Assembly: GCF_905475465.1 (NCBI RefSeq)
Contig: NC_062236.1
Coordinates: forward strand, 4,350,001 to 4,414,000
DNA: 64,000 nt
Direction of reading: 5' to 3'
Source: Pieris napi
Lineage: Eukaryota; Arthropoda; Insecta; Lepidoptera; Pieridae
Shown here: piece after piece, positions 22,500 to 35,200 of the stretch
Position numbering within the stretch: position 1 is the stretch's first letter
Layout of the letters: each line of letters begins with the position of its first letter
Made by a program: the position numbers and the translations under genes
Notes under the pieces: model-generated
Databases searched by the model: none
What the model was told of the DNA's origin: nothing
Seen by the model: the letters and a program-made list of their open reading frames with translations, nothing else

Positions 22500-23183
22500 T
22501 TTTTTTGTCACATTTCAATAACAGATCGCGCGCAAAGCCGGTCATTGTCTTAGTGCTTATTCTTCCCCAAACACTGGCACCCTTTTGGACTCTGAATTAC
22601 TTCGCATTGCCATCAGCATCCGCTTAGGTATGCCCACATGTAGTCCCCATAAATGTCCCTGTGGCTTTGAAGTAAGTAGCCTCGGCCTACATTGCCAAAA
22701 GAGTACAGGTTGTTTTTCTCGCCACGCCGTGCCTTGCTCAACGATATTATACGCCTCTTCTCACCGTCAATGTTCCAACAATTTTGGAGCTATCAGACAT
22801 CGCAAAAGACGATGGCAAGCGGCCGGATGGGATGTTGTTGATCCCTTGGAAAATGGGACGGGCTTTAGTATGGGATGCTACTTGTGTTGACACGTTTGCC
22901 CCGTCTCACCTCCTTCGGACAAGCAAAAAAGCAGGCAGAAAATAATAAAAGGCACAAATATAACAGTCTTTACTCCAACTTCAATTTTGTTCCCTTTGGA
23001 GTAGAGACTCTTGGGCCGTGGGGTTCAAGTGCACAGGTGCTTATTAAAGATTTAAGTTGGTGTCTAGTATATAGTACCGGTGACCCCAGAGCTGGCACTT
23101 TCCTGGATCAACGAATTAGTATCGCAATACAGCGAGGAAATTTTGCCAACGTTAAAGGTACACTGCCACTACACACCTTGTAA
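22500..23183 (+). pseudogene. Degenerate retrotransposon polyprotein, C-terminal part
   Basis: Two overlapping frames (about 22561-22890 and 22875-23183) are offset by a frameshift. They read LLRIAISIRLGMPTC, a Cys/His cluster with CPCGFEVSSLGLHC, then WDVVDPLENG, FVPFGVETLGPWGSSAQ and GDPRAGTFLDQRISIAIQRG. Proteins with this ending occur behind reverse transcriptases in many invertebrate genomes. I recognise the domain but not the named family. Confidence 0.6.
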
Positions 23184-23534
23184 ATACAGTATACTTGATA
23201 GACATAATTAAATCTATCTATCTCTTAATTAACAGTTTTTTACTTAAAAAACAATCTTATTTGGCAGTTTGCCTTGGAAATTAATTTAAAAATTTGTCCG
23301 TTCGCTATATCGTCATTCTCATTAGTTTCGGCTCCGAAATACTAACAAAAGGTTTCAAAACTCAAACAAGCATGACAAACAGGACAACACACTAATTCAT
23401 TTGCATATATACAAATGCCTACAGATATCAGTTTTTGTCTTGAAATGGTTGTGGTTGTATTGCAAAAATGCCCTGTGGATATTGTTCGCAAACTGCAAGA
23501 AAGGTTCTACTTGTAAGTTATCAAAACCATAATC

Positions 23535-23690
23535 TATACTTCTATACTATAATATTATAAAGAGGAAAGGTTTGATTTTTTGTTTGTTTGAAATTAATAG
23601 GCTCCGAAACTACTGGACCGATTTCAAAAATTCTTTCACCGTTGGCAAGCTACACTATTCCCAAGTGACATAGGCTATGTTTCATTTTCA
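23535..23690 (+). repeat. Interspersed repeat fragment
   Basis: TATAATATTATAAAGAGGAA, a TTTG-rich stretch, then AAACTACTGGACCGATTTC and GCTACACTATTCCCAAGTGA. This is a common lepidopteran repeat ending, and a shorter relative lies at 14490-14597. Confidence 0.5.
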
Positions 23691-25039
23691 AAAAAATTAG
23701 GGATGCTTACTAAAACTTGAATAATCTAACCCAAGGTATAAAAAAATAAACAAAAAACTTCCTACAATCGTGTGCGCTGCGAAAACTATTTATGATAGAA
23801 CAAAATGATGTATTACAATTTTTCAGGACACATCACTATCTATAAAAAATGTCGCGACAGCATGTCTCTATCTTTTATAGTTACGTCACAATAAGCGTCC
23901 TTTTATTATTATTTTTTTATTAAAATACCACCGCTAGAAAAGGCTCTTTATTCGTACTTAGGTATTGATCCTTATCAAAATAAATACCAACGTTTCACAT
24001 TAGCTATACGTACAATTTAATGGCATAACCACCAAAAAAGCATGTTGGATTGGTGTTCTCCTGCCGTTTCTCTTGAATAGTTTACTACTATGTAATATAA
24101 CAAAAATCTTAGCCACAGCAACGCTTGGCCGAGTCTACTAGTATAGTTTAAAATATTTTAACGTGGAATATTATTGGTATATATAAAATGTCAGAATGCA
24201 GACTATAATCCATATACCGATAAATATAATCTTGATATAAGATGATTTCTGTCAGTAAAGATATACTTTAGCCCTTGTTAAATCTTTTAACTCGATAAAG
24301 AGAATACTTACACGTTTCCCAGATATTTAATTATTTTGTATTTCCCTACTTTTATTTTTACTCAAAAAGATTCCCAACTCCAATTTAGTCAAACAGGTTT
24401 TCACTGCCTTATAAGTTTTTTTTTAAATACATCGTCTCTTCACTGAGACATCATGAAACATTACGGTCTAGCTTAACTTAAGACTTTAAGTGTAACCTTA
24501 TTTTCTAATAAAGATATTTAACATAAAAAGTAACCAATAACATTAACAGTCTCTATTAACGGGAAGACACTCTGATCTAGTATTTTTTCACTTACCACTG
24601 TTTAGCACTTAAAACTAACGTGCACTAGCTTAATAAGTAATCTGGAATTAATTTCGTGCTATGTCTCTTTACATACTTAATCTACCATTAGCGATACGGT
24701 GACGATTTGCAGGTGAAAAAACCAGTAGCACTAAAGTGTTCGTCAGCTTTCTGTATCTGCTTCGTATCAAATGAACATGATGGTGTTTAAGCTATTGCAT
24801 AGATTTTATCGCGGGCTTTGAGCGCGGCGACCGAATCAAGAAATTCCGTAACGAAATAAACCTAACACACGATGATAGGTACGGCCAACAAGCGTTAGAG
24901 CGGGACAGAACGCATACTAAGTCTCACATCGGTTTAGCGTGTTAGTCTGAGTCAGGTAGAGTGGTAGATTGAATTAATATCAAAGAATTATAATAGAATT
25001 TCTAACTAGCAAGTGGGTCTGTGGCATACAGCTTTTCTT

Positions 25040-25150
25040 TAAACAAGCAAGTGTTAAACGCGCACAAAACAGTCCATTATTGTACAGCCGGGGTTCGAAC
25101 GTACGACCTGAAAATTCAGGGTACTATTATATCTTAGCGCTAGGCCTCAA
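25040..25150 (-). mobile_element. SINE head fragment
   Basis: CAAGTGTTAAACGCGCACA, CAGCCGGGGTTCGAACGTAC (B box) and GCGCTAGGCCTC match the minus-strand copies at 41610-41885 and 51690-51897. Only the tRNA-like half is present. Confidence 0.5.
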
Positions 25151-25163
25151 ATCAGAATGAGAG

Positions 25164-25485
25164 TATAAAAATAGTCTGAAACAGCGACTTCACAAGTCTA
25201 GGCGTTTCAAACACTTGCGGTACTTTCCTTTGTTGTTCTTTCTGAAATCTTATACTTTTTAAGATATGGATCTCAAGATTTCAATTTAATATCATTACAA
25301 AAAGTATATGCAGATAGATTTTGATCAGTATTCTTAAAGATACCTTGACATAGATTAGAGTTTTTTACGGTTGGACTATCACTTATAAGGTAAACAAAAT
25401 AATGGTTTCAATCAAATCAGTTTGAGCGTTGGTTAAATTCAAATAATTTATGACAAATTCACAATTTTAATTTATCATCGCATAG
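25164..25485 (+). promoter_or_regulatory. Possible promoter and non-coding first exon of gene 2
   Basis: TATAAAAA at 25164 lies about 30 nt ahead of a plausible start near 25194. A strong donor (CATAG then GTAAGT) follows at 25486. The coding exon of gene 2 starts directly after an acceptor (TATGACAG, 26270), so an upstream exon is expected. Other starts, including the duplicated promoter-like segments, are equally possible. Confidence 0.25.
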
Positions 25486-25654
25486 GTAAGTGAAAAGAAT
25501 AATAAATGTCTATTTTTCATACGATATGTATATAAATCTTCTGTGCGTGTGTTTGTAATTAAACTCCTCCTTAATGGCTGGAGCGATTTGGATGTAAATT
25601 TTTGTGTGTGTTTAAGTGTATTCGAGAATGGTTTAGATTTAAAATTAGATTTTT

Positions 25655-26052
25655 GAAGTGAAACTTCTATATCGGGGTTGGAAAAAAATTTAGTGTAACA
25701 TTATTCGGTTACGCGTCACATGTTTCGGTTACGCGTCACATTTGACCGTTACGCGCGTCTTTTTCTCGTCCCTACCACGGTTAATTCGAAGAGATTCTAA
25801 ACCATTAATAACAAAAATTTATAATAACTATAACAATGATACTAAAAATTATATTACAATTTATGAAATTCTGTAATAATCTTAGTGGTAATAAGGTAAA
25901 ATGAAATAATTGTATTATTTGTATTCAAGTCTGTGATATTAAAAGCCTTTTGTTAAACTTTATCTAATTTAACTTTATTTAACCAATTTCTGTAAAGTTA
26001 GTTGCATATAGATAATTTTTCGAAAAATAAGGTCATAAAGAAGTTTCACTTC
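25655..26052 (+). mobile_element. Small TIR element upstream of gene 2, copy 1
   Basis: Ends are GAAGTGAAACTTCT (25655) and its complement (26039-26052). Inside are two copies of TTCGGTTACGCGTCACAT and a long AT-rich middle. A palindromic tail (GTGTACACTAGTACAC) abuts the right end. A second copy in opposite orientation lies at 55283-55722. There is no coding capacity. Confidence 0.6.
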
Positions 26053-26202
26053 TAACGTGTGTACACTAGTACACGCACATTTTTTTTCTTTCTTTTTTTA
26101 TATATATATGACCCCTAATAGCCTATCAACAACGACGTGTGTATAAAACAACGTCTATCAGTTCCGATAGACCTAATTGTAAAAGGTGCACTACAATACC
26201 GT

Positions 26203-26216
26203 GTTACCATGGTAAC
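26203..26216. promoter_or_regulatory. X-box palindrome upstream of gene 2
   Basis: GTTACCATGGTAAC is a perfect palindrome that fits the RFX X-box consensus. It lies 55 bp before the gene 2 start codon. Related sites are at 36039-36052, 40355-40368 and, degraded, near 61393. Confidence 0.4.
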
Positions 26217-26270
26217 CATTTAATAAAGAATAAACATGTTTAGACTTTTATATTTACTATTTTATGACAG

Positions 26271-29200
26271 ATGATGTTCAAAATCATCGTGGAGCTAGCC
26301 CTCGTGGGGGCGATCGCCTCGGTGTTCGTCGTCGCAGCCCAAGGCCGTGCTCAAGAAAGGGCCGCTGAGGAAGCATCTGGGCGGGAATATATGAGAACCC
26401 TCGACGAAGTCATGGGAAAGGCAAAAAATCGCCTACAATTAGCCTCGTGGGCTTCTGATTCCAATATAACGCAATATAATGATGATAAATTCGTAAGTGT
26501 AAACTGTATGTTATTTTGGCCCTAAGAGTTCCTGATTTATTTTCCACCAAAACAATAATTGGCTCGGTTAGCAGAATAGAAAAATATTTATTAAGAACGA
26601 AAATTGTCAATAAAAAAAACTTTAGAGGTGTCAAGGGACACCCGGATGGAACGAAATTCCTTTCGATTAATTTATATGTTAATTGGTATCATAACAGTAT
26701 GATAGATTTTCTCGACACCAATCTTACGACGAAAAAAAAAGCAAATATCACGAGGTGTTCCCAGGCGGTCACCCATCCAAGTACTGACCTCGCCCGACGT
26801 TGCTTAACTTCGGTGATCGGACGAGAACCAGTGTATTCAACGTGGTATGGACGTTGGCGATAGTTAGATCGAAAATGTAAAATATAACAACTATAGCAAA
26901 AAGTGTCGTTACAACTTTTGGTCTTAATTTATTTCGTCTAGCCCCCTTTCGCAACGTTCGATAACTTCGTTCCAACAAGACTAATGTAGTTAAGTGATTC
27001 CAAAAATAATTTTCATTTCTTATCCCTACAAAAAAAAGCCAACATCACGATGTGTTCTCAGGCGGTCACCCATCCAAGTACTGACCTCGCCCGACGTTGC
27101 TTAACTTCGGTGATCGGACGAGAACCGGTGTATTACAATAGCAAATAGCAAAAAAGTGTCGTGACAACTTTACAGACTTTTAACGTAAGAATTTTTTCCG
27201 TCTAGCCCCCTTTCACAACGCGCGATAAGGAACTTCGTTCCAATAAATAACGACGTTTTTATTCTGAAGCTTGAATTGTCTTTACACCGTCCAATTCTTT
27301 GCATTAAGTCTCGACTCTGCGCACTTGACTGATACGATTATTTTCATACTTTCTTCCAGTTACAAGTTTCGTTAGAAATCGCCGAAGAAGAAAAAGAATA
27401 TTGGAAGGAAACTATGACATACGCGTGGCACGAGTTCTATGACGAAGATTTGAAGCGTATGTTTAAAAAGTATTCTGTTTTGGGTACTTCAGCATTGCCA
27501 GAAGATCTGAATCAGAGGCTGATTAAGGCCATTAGTAACATGAAGTCGACATACGCAAAAGCAACTATCTGTGATTTTAAAGACAAGTCCAAATGTGATT
27601 TGACTATTGAGCCAGGTATACTGTTGTTTATAAAAATATAATAAGCTTAATTTTGTTAACGTTCAAGTAATACGTATTCGGTCTTAGTTAAAACTCGTAA
27701 TTAGTTTGTTCAATTTCTCGTTTTTAATCAATACACTATTCATTCATTTGTAATTATAGTTTTTGGACATTATATATTTTGATTATTATTTTTGTTAGCT
27801 CAAATAAAATGAAAACTATATTATATATCAATTGATTATTTTGTATACTTGGCGCGGAAAATTTAAAACTTGACGACAAGAACATGGTGACACAAAAAAT
27901 GTATTTGTTAATTGACGTTAAACGTCGGGATACTATTTGGATATATGTACTATTATTATTAGAGCCCGGGCATATGTTCTGGGTGTACTCACAATTAACA
28001 CATACATATTAAAGTAACTATTGTTTTTCAGGGGTAACTGATATATTTAGTAGCAGCGAAAACGCTGAAGAGCTAAAGCATGCTTGGTTGGAGTGGCATA
28101 AAGCAGCTGGGGCTGCATCTAAATCAAACTTTACGGAATATGTCAACATGTACAATGAAGCAGCGAAACTAAATGGTATTTGTTATAATTTACAATAATA
28201 ATTTTAATACATACATTAATAGTGGAACTACGTCTGTAGCTCAATTTATCATCTTAATACATTTAGTTTATATTATGCAAATCGGGAGATTCTAGGTTCA
28301 ATTTTTACAAATAAAAATTACCTTTACATATTACTAAGATCCAATGCAAAGTAGTGTTTGTCTTTGGTGAGTTATAAATATAGCAACGACTCATCTTCGA
28401 TAATAAAATATATAGCGTTTTCAAAAACTGAAAGCTCGCTATTTCACTCTGATAGTTTTACATTCCAGGTTTTGACAACGTCGCTCAATGGTGGCTCAGC
28501 GAGTACGAAACTGATGATATCGAAGAACAGTTGGCCAATCTATGGACGCAGGTCAAGCCGCTGTATCAGCAGATCCACGCATACGTTAGAAGGCATCTGC
28601 GACTCAAATATGGGGAAGATGTTGTGTCTGCTAAGGGCCCTATTCCAGCTCATCTTCTAGGTATATAACCAATAATTTGTGCTCCAGTCGAGGTATGAAA
28701 AAAAAGCGACGATACAAAGTCGCGTCCGGTTTGATTGTGATTGATTAACGATATCTTCTTCTATATTCTAAAATTATAATATAGAAGATTCTAAAATTAG
28801 AGTATATAAAAACTTCTATATTATAAAATACAAGACAATTACGGTGTACATAATGTTTATAATAAAAGTAACAAACTTAAAATTTTTACCTATTGCAATA
28901 AGATGCTTAAAAGCTGTTTTTTGGATCCAATCAATAATTCATTTGTTATGTTATGTAGAAATCATAACGTTAAGTATTTTTTTTTTTTATACGAGATGAA
29001 AATGCGCTTACGCAGGCCCGCATCAAGGATGTCGAGCTTGACGCGGGGACTGTGGGGCTGGGTCTACACTCAAAACCCTCTGCTATTCAGAGGGGTAGCG
29101 AGACCCCACCCACTAAAAACACCTCAGCCCTTCACATGCCCTTAATATGGGCCCTCGGGGTTCGCTAGGCATTCTACCCAAGGGACCCGGGCTTATATCC

Positions 29201-32200
29201 GACATAGAGAGCTCATTCAAGACTTGCGGTTCCGGGCCACTCGAGGTCGAGCCCCCAGCCTTGAACTACCGGTCAGTCTACGATCATCCCCAGACCTCTC
29301 CCTCAATCGCTCAGCTGCCTCCTTCTGCAGCATTACATGCTCACAGAAGGTGACTATTGCACTCCAGGCCTCCTCACTTCCTAGCATAGCTAAAATAATA
29401 CCCGGTAAAGAGAGGTCCGACCCTATGACCGATACCAGGTCATGACGCTCCCTTGTCCAGGTGACACACTCAGCCACAGTATGCTCCGCCGTGTCATTTG
29501 GAGCGCCGGAATGGTGGCACAACGGATGCATCTCCCTTCTAGGCACCTTATGCAGATACCGCCCAAAGCATCCATGGCCAGACAGTACCTGCGAAAGCCG
29601 AAACGTCACAGCACCCCAACGCCTATTCACCCAGTCTTTTAAGACTGGGCGAATTGCCCCTATTGTCAATGCACCAGCGCGGGGCGTTGCTAGATCGTCA
29701 AACCACCTTTCGAAAAAAAATTCTCTGGCATGACGCCTCATATGCCCCGCTATTTCCCCCCAATGTTAAGTATAGTTAACATGTTAAAAGGTTGGAGTGG
29801 CTGCCCACAACACAGGGAATTCTAATGTGGGAGCTAGTGCACTTTATTTTACCTAAATATCATGTTATAGTGTATAATGAAGTTATTCAATCCAATGAAA
29901 TGGAAAGTTGGACCAGTCATATTCAAAAGATGCGAGCCACCGCGATGTCGAATTTAATTTTACCTACATTACATAACATACATATAGAGATAATTACCTC
30001 GCATACGCTTTGGAGTTTCAAGTATTAAATGCAAAAAAATATAAGAGTACCTTAGTTTCAGCTTCGAATATTTCGCTCAAACTTTTATTTTTCTAGGAAA
30101 CATCTGGGCTCAAACATGGAGCGGAGTTGAAAAATTCACAAAACCATTTCCAGATAAGCCCGACGTTGATGTAACTCACGCGTTCGTTAAGCAGGTATTT
30201 CTGACAAATAATTATATATTTAGATAGTAAATAGATTTTTAATAATATTAGATTACTCGGAATATTTTGAAATGAGGTTTACCCACAAAATAGAGCAGGG
30301 TTCGTCTCAAGAAGTAATATGTACTTTAATTTGTGGTGTTGTTTAGTTTTCTTTTTTACAGTAATAGATAACTTTTATTCAAATAATCGTCGATCTTCCT
30401 AAGAAAATAAACTTTATATAAACGCGTGTGATAATTTTTTAATTATGCTTGTTTTTACATAAGTTATTGTACACTTATAGTATTCAATCGCAAGTAAAAC
30501 TAAAATACAGTTTTAAACATCAACATGTTACTATGAAAATTTAAAATAGTATATTTTATAAGTGGAAATGGAATAATAAATGTAATTACATTTTCAGAAC
30601 TACACACCATTAAAGTTCTTCGAAATGTCTGAAGACTTTTTCAAATCACTCAATTTTAGTGGAATGCCCGAGTTGTTTTGGGAGCGGTCAATCATTGAGA
30701 AACCAAAAGATGGCCGAGACCTTGTATGCCACGCCTCAGCTTGGGACTTCTTTGATGGAGAAGATTTCAGGCAAGTCCAACATTAATAATACTACCCTTT
30801 AGGCCTGAGCCTCAGATTTCTGTATCTGGTCCGCAATCGCTTCTAATAGGCAAGTAGGTGATCAATCTTCTGTATCTGACACACTCCGTGGAATTTTATA
30901 CTAAGACATTCCGGCTTACTCAACACGTGTTCATGAGCGAGTGTTAAATGCGTACTTAGACAAAGTTCTTTCTTGGTCAGCCGGGGATCGAACCAACGAC
31001 CTCCGGGATGAGAGTCGCACGCTGGAACCACTAGGCCAACATTGCTCTACAAAGTATACTTAATACTTATAGATCTAATCGAAAGCTCTACTAAAGCTCT
31101 TTTCACAGCTTTCGTCTTCCAAAATCGTTAAATACTTTGTACTTAAAGTACTATAATAAGTTAATATCACATTACAGTTAACACAATGGCCGACTCTTAG
31201 CGTCCTTAACTTTTATTAGAAAATAAATAAGGGAGACCTAAATTACAGATTCATTTATTATAAGTCAACGTGTTGCAATAATTAATAAATTTTAATGAAT
31301 TTATTAAATTACAAAGTTTTTGTTGCCGTTGTTGGACCATTCGTAAATGTTTGTTTTTTTAATGATTATTTTAGGATCAAGCAATGCACAGCAATCACTA
31401 AAGCTTTCTTTACGACGACTCACCACGAAATGGGACACATACAGTATTACTTACAATACAAAGATCAACCAATCATTTATCGAGCGGGAGCTAACCCAGG
31501 TCTGTTATTATTTATCAGAATGAATACATTTAATACGTGTGACATACATTGTTTGAAAGGCATGCTTATGAAATTAGGCAGTCGTAAACAGTTTGTTAGT
31601 AAGTTTTATTAGTATTTATTTTTGTATAAGTTTCACCTGGCATAATTAATTTCGTATATAAATGAAATTGTTCGTGTCCGTTCCAAGATAACTGGGCTAA
31701 ATTTTATACAATATAATACTCGTTTTAAGGTTTTCACGAGGCAGTTGGTGACGTCATTTCCCTATCAGTATCAACTCCAAAACATCTAAAATTGGTGGGT
31801 TTGCTCGAAGATGGACCAGATGACAACGAATCTAACATCAATCAATTATATAAAATGGTAATTATTACAATTCCATTAATATCCATTACTTTAGATTGAA
31901 ATAACATACATATTTTATAAAAGAATCTAACTGTACGACATCAAATTGCAGATGCATAATATATATGAACCAACGTATTCAGTTTTTCATACAAAATCTG
32001 ATGCACTTTAATGCAATAACATTAATCGTCTTACAAAACTCATCAGCGTGTTTCCATGCAAAAGTAAAGAAATTAATATGGTTAATTCAAATAAATAATA
32101 TACAATTAAATTGTATATAAATTTGTTTATATTTTAAATTAACATGATGTTGTTTTTATGTTGTTATTCTGGTTAATATCTGTATACGAGCTTGGTAGCT

Positions 32201-35200
32201 TGTAAATATATCTTTTTAAATTATATTATAGACATAATCAAGATGATCTTCATAGACGTAGAAGGTGTAGTAGATTAGGCATTTAGCGGCCTTGTTTACG
32301 ATCAAACCGTGTTTTGGACTTTATATTTCACTATACAAGGGGTTACAATTTTTTTTGGTATTTTCACGATTTCGTCAAAGTATTAAGTGTTACCAATCTC
32401 CTGGATTTCATTATTTTACGCAGATGCGGAATGTAATACTTGTTGTTTATGTTAACGTAAAATTGTAAATACCGTTAGATTGTAATCTATCTCGCGAGAT
32501 TATAAACTATCGAAAGATTGTGAACCTCAGCGTACTGCTTACAATTTAACGTATTATTATTCGGTAGATTGTAATCTATCGAAGTGAAACCGTCAAATTG
32601 TGAAACGGCCATTTTCTACTTTTCTATTGGTTATAAGAGATGTGACATTCTCGTTTTCTATTGGTTATAAGTGATGTGACATTCTCGGTAAATTAATCGA
32701 ATCGATTATTTCCTCATTTGTAAATTTTAAAGTTAACCCTAATTTAACCATTACTTGTCAAATGTAGGTACATACATTACATTAATTTCATATTTCAATT
32801 AGTGTAGGGTTCCGAAAATTTTGAAATTATTCAAAAATAATCTATTTTTTAAAAGTGAAAATCGATTTTTGTATTAGATTTCGAGTTTCAGTTGAGTTTC
32901 ACAATTTGACGGTTTCACTTCGATAGATTACAATCTACCGAATAATAATACGTTAAATTGTAAGCAGTTCGTTGAGGTTCACTATCTTTCGACAGTTTAC
33001 AATCTCGCGAGATAGATTACAATCTAACGGTGTTTACAATTTTACGGTGACATTTACAAGTCTTAGTTTCTTATTTAAAAAATCAAATTTCAGGGTTTAT
33101 CTAAAATTGTGTTCCTACCGTTCGGCTATCTCTTGGACCTGTACCGCTACGGAGTATTTCGCGGCACAACTTCACCAGAGGAATATAATTGTCACTTCTG
33201 GCAACTGAGGGAGTCCATCCAGGGTATAGAGCCTCCAGCACCGAGGAGTGAAAATGACTTCGATCCTGCCGCGAAGTACCACGTATCGGCTGATGTCGAA
33301 TATATGCGGTAACTTATTAATTAATCATGGGAATTATTTAATTATAATTACATATTTAATAATTAGGTGCATTTCCAAAACGTAGTTCCATTTACAATTG
33401 ATGTCTTATTATCTATATATCAAAGTAAAAATGAATCGCAAAATATGTTGCTAAGCGCTAAACTCGAAGACGGCTGGATATTACGAGTATTTTTTTTATT
33501 TATTCCTTCCTTCGAGAAAGGTTTTTATACGAAGGAAAAACCTAAAAACAAGTTTTTACTCGGGAAACGAGTCGGGGTATCATAGCAGAGTGTTCCATTT
33601 ATTGGTATGAAGCTACTAAAAAGTACAAAATTCGCGGGGGCAGCCCTGCGATTCTATAACTCACTTTTCGAACTCACACAGCGGTTTTCGCATCGGCGGT
33701 CGCTCTGAAATCAGTCGTGAAGCAGTCATTTTATGATTTGGCATTCTGAAAAGGTGGCTTGTAGTTTATTGTTTATTAGAATGCCAAATCATAAAATGAC
33801 TGCTTCACGACTGATTTCAGAGCGACCGCCGATGCGAAAACCGCTGTGTGAGTTCGAAAAGTGAGTTACAGAATCGCAGGGCAGCTAACGATAAATAAAG
33901 CGGAAAATTTAAGGGTTGCTGTGTTGTGTCAGGGTGGTTTGAATGTTAATGATATGTATTTTAAGGTAGTTTCTGTAATAATGTATTTAATTATATTATT
34001 AATAGATATTAGTGCACTGTTGGACCGGTGGCTTCGGCGTGCGACTCTCATCCCTGAGGTCGTAGGTTCGAACCCGGCTGCGATGTGGCGGTACCAATGG
34101 ACTTTATTTCTGTGCGCATTTAACATTCGCTCGAGGGAAACATCGTGAGGAAACCGACATGTCTTAGACCCAAAAAACAGCCGACAGCGTGTGTCAGGCA
34201 CAGGAGGCTGATCACGTACTTGCCTATTAGATTGAAAAATGATCATGAAACAGATTCAGAAATCTGAGGCCCAGATCTAAAAGGTTATAGCGCAACTGTT
34301 TTATTTTATTAATAGATTTTACGTTACCTACATTAAACTACTAGAAAAAAATGCTTTGTATAATTTTTAATAGGTTAGCTAACTGCCTCCGTGGCTGCTG
34401 ATTAAAGGATTGGGGTTTCGGATTCGTTGCCCAGTGAAACAATATAAATTATCGTCACTAGGCCCAAGTTTGTGTGCTTTAAGCATATCTCGGAACAACT
34501 AATAACGATAAACATTGATATACAAATTATCATTTATATTGTTTATTACATTAATTTGCAGCTACTACATCTCGTACATAATACAGTTCCAATTCCATCG
34601 CTCTCTATGTCAGTTGGCTGGACAATACTCTCCAGGTGATCCCAGCAAGCTCCTCTCCAACTGTGACATATACAAAAGTACTGCGGCTGGTAATGCTTTG
34701 AAGTATGTCAAATTGTCTTAATATTTAGAATTAGTAATAGTAATATTCCCAACCAATGCACAATTGCACCCTTACTCATAAAAGTCTCAATTTTTTTACT
34801 TAACATTTTTACAGACAAATTTTTCCACTTTACATACACAAAAGGAATGTCTAAAAAAGTGCTTAAATCGCCACAAATTTCACTGGTTTTTTTTAAGCAA
34901 TAGAAGGCAAACGGGCAGGAGGATGTTAAGTGGTACGCCGCCCATGGACTTACATTGCCAGAAAGCTCGCAGGTGCATTGCCGGCCTTTTAAAAATTGGT
35001 ACGCTCTTGTCTTGGTTCGGAAATACTTCTGTGGATCAGTCCCACGCTCAGTATAGCATACGTAAATTTAATATACTAAACGATAATTTTGGATAGGGAC
35101 ATGCTGAAACTCGGCTCCTCTCGACCATGGCCTGATGCAATGGAGGTTCTAACGGGTCAGCGAAACATGGACGCGAGCGGAGTCATGGAATACTTCCAGC

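Noticed and set aside
29217..29741. 174-residue frame as a host gene
   Set aside because: It is the C-terminal part of a truncated LINE with target-site duplication and A tail.
34060..34075. tRNA genes suggested by GGTTCGAAC-type B boxes here and at other SINE sites
   Set aside because: Each lies in a repeated SINE head without a complete cloverleaf.
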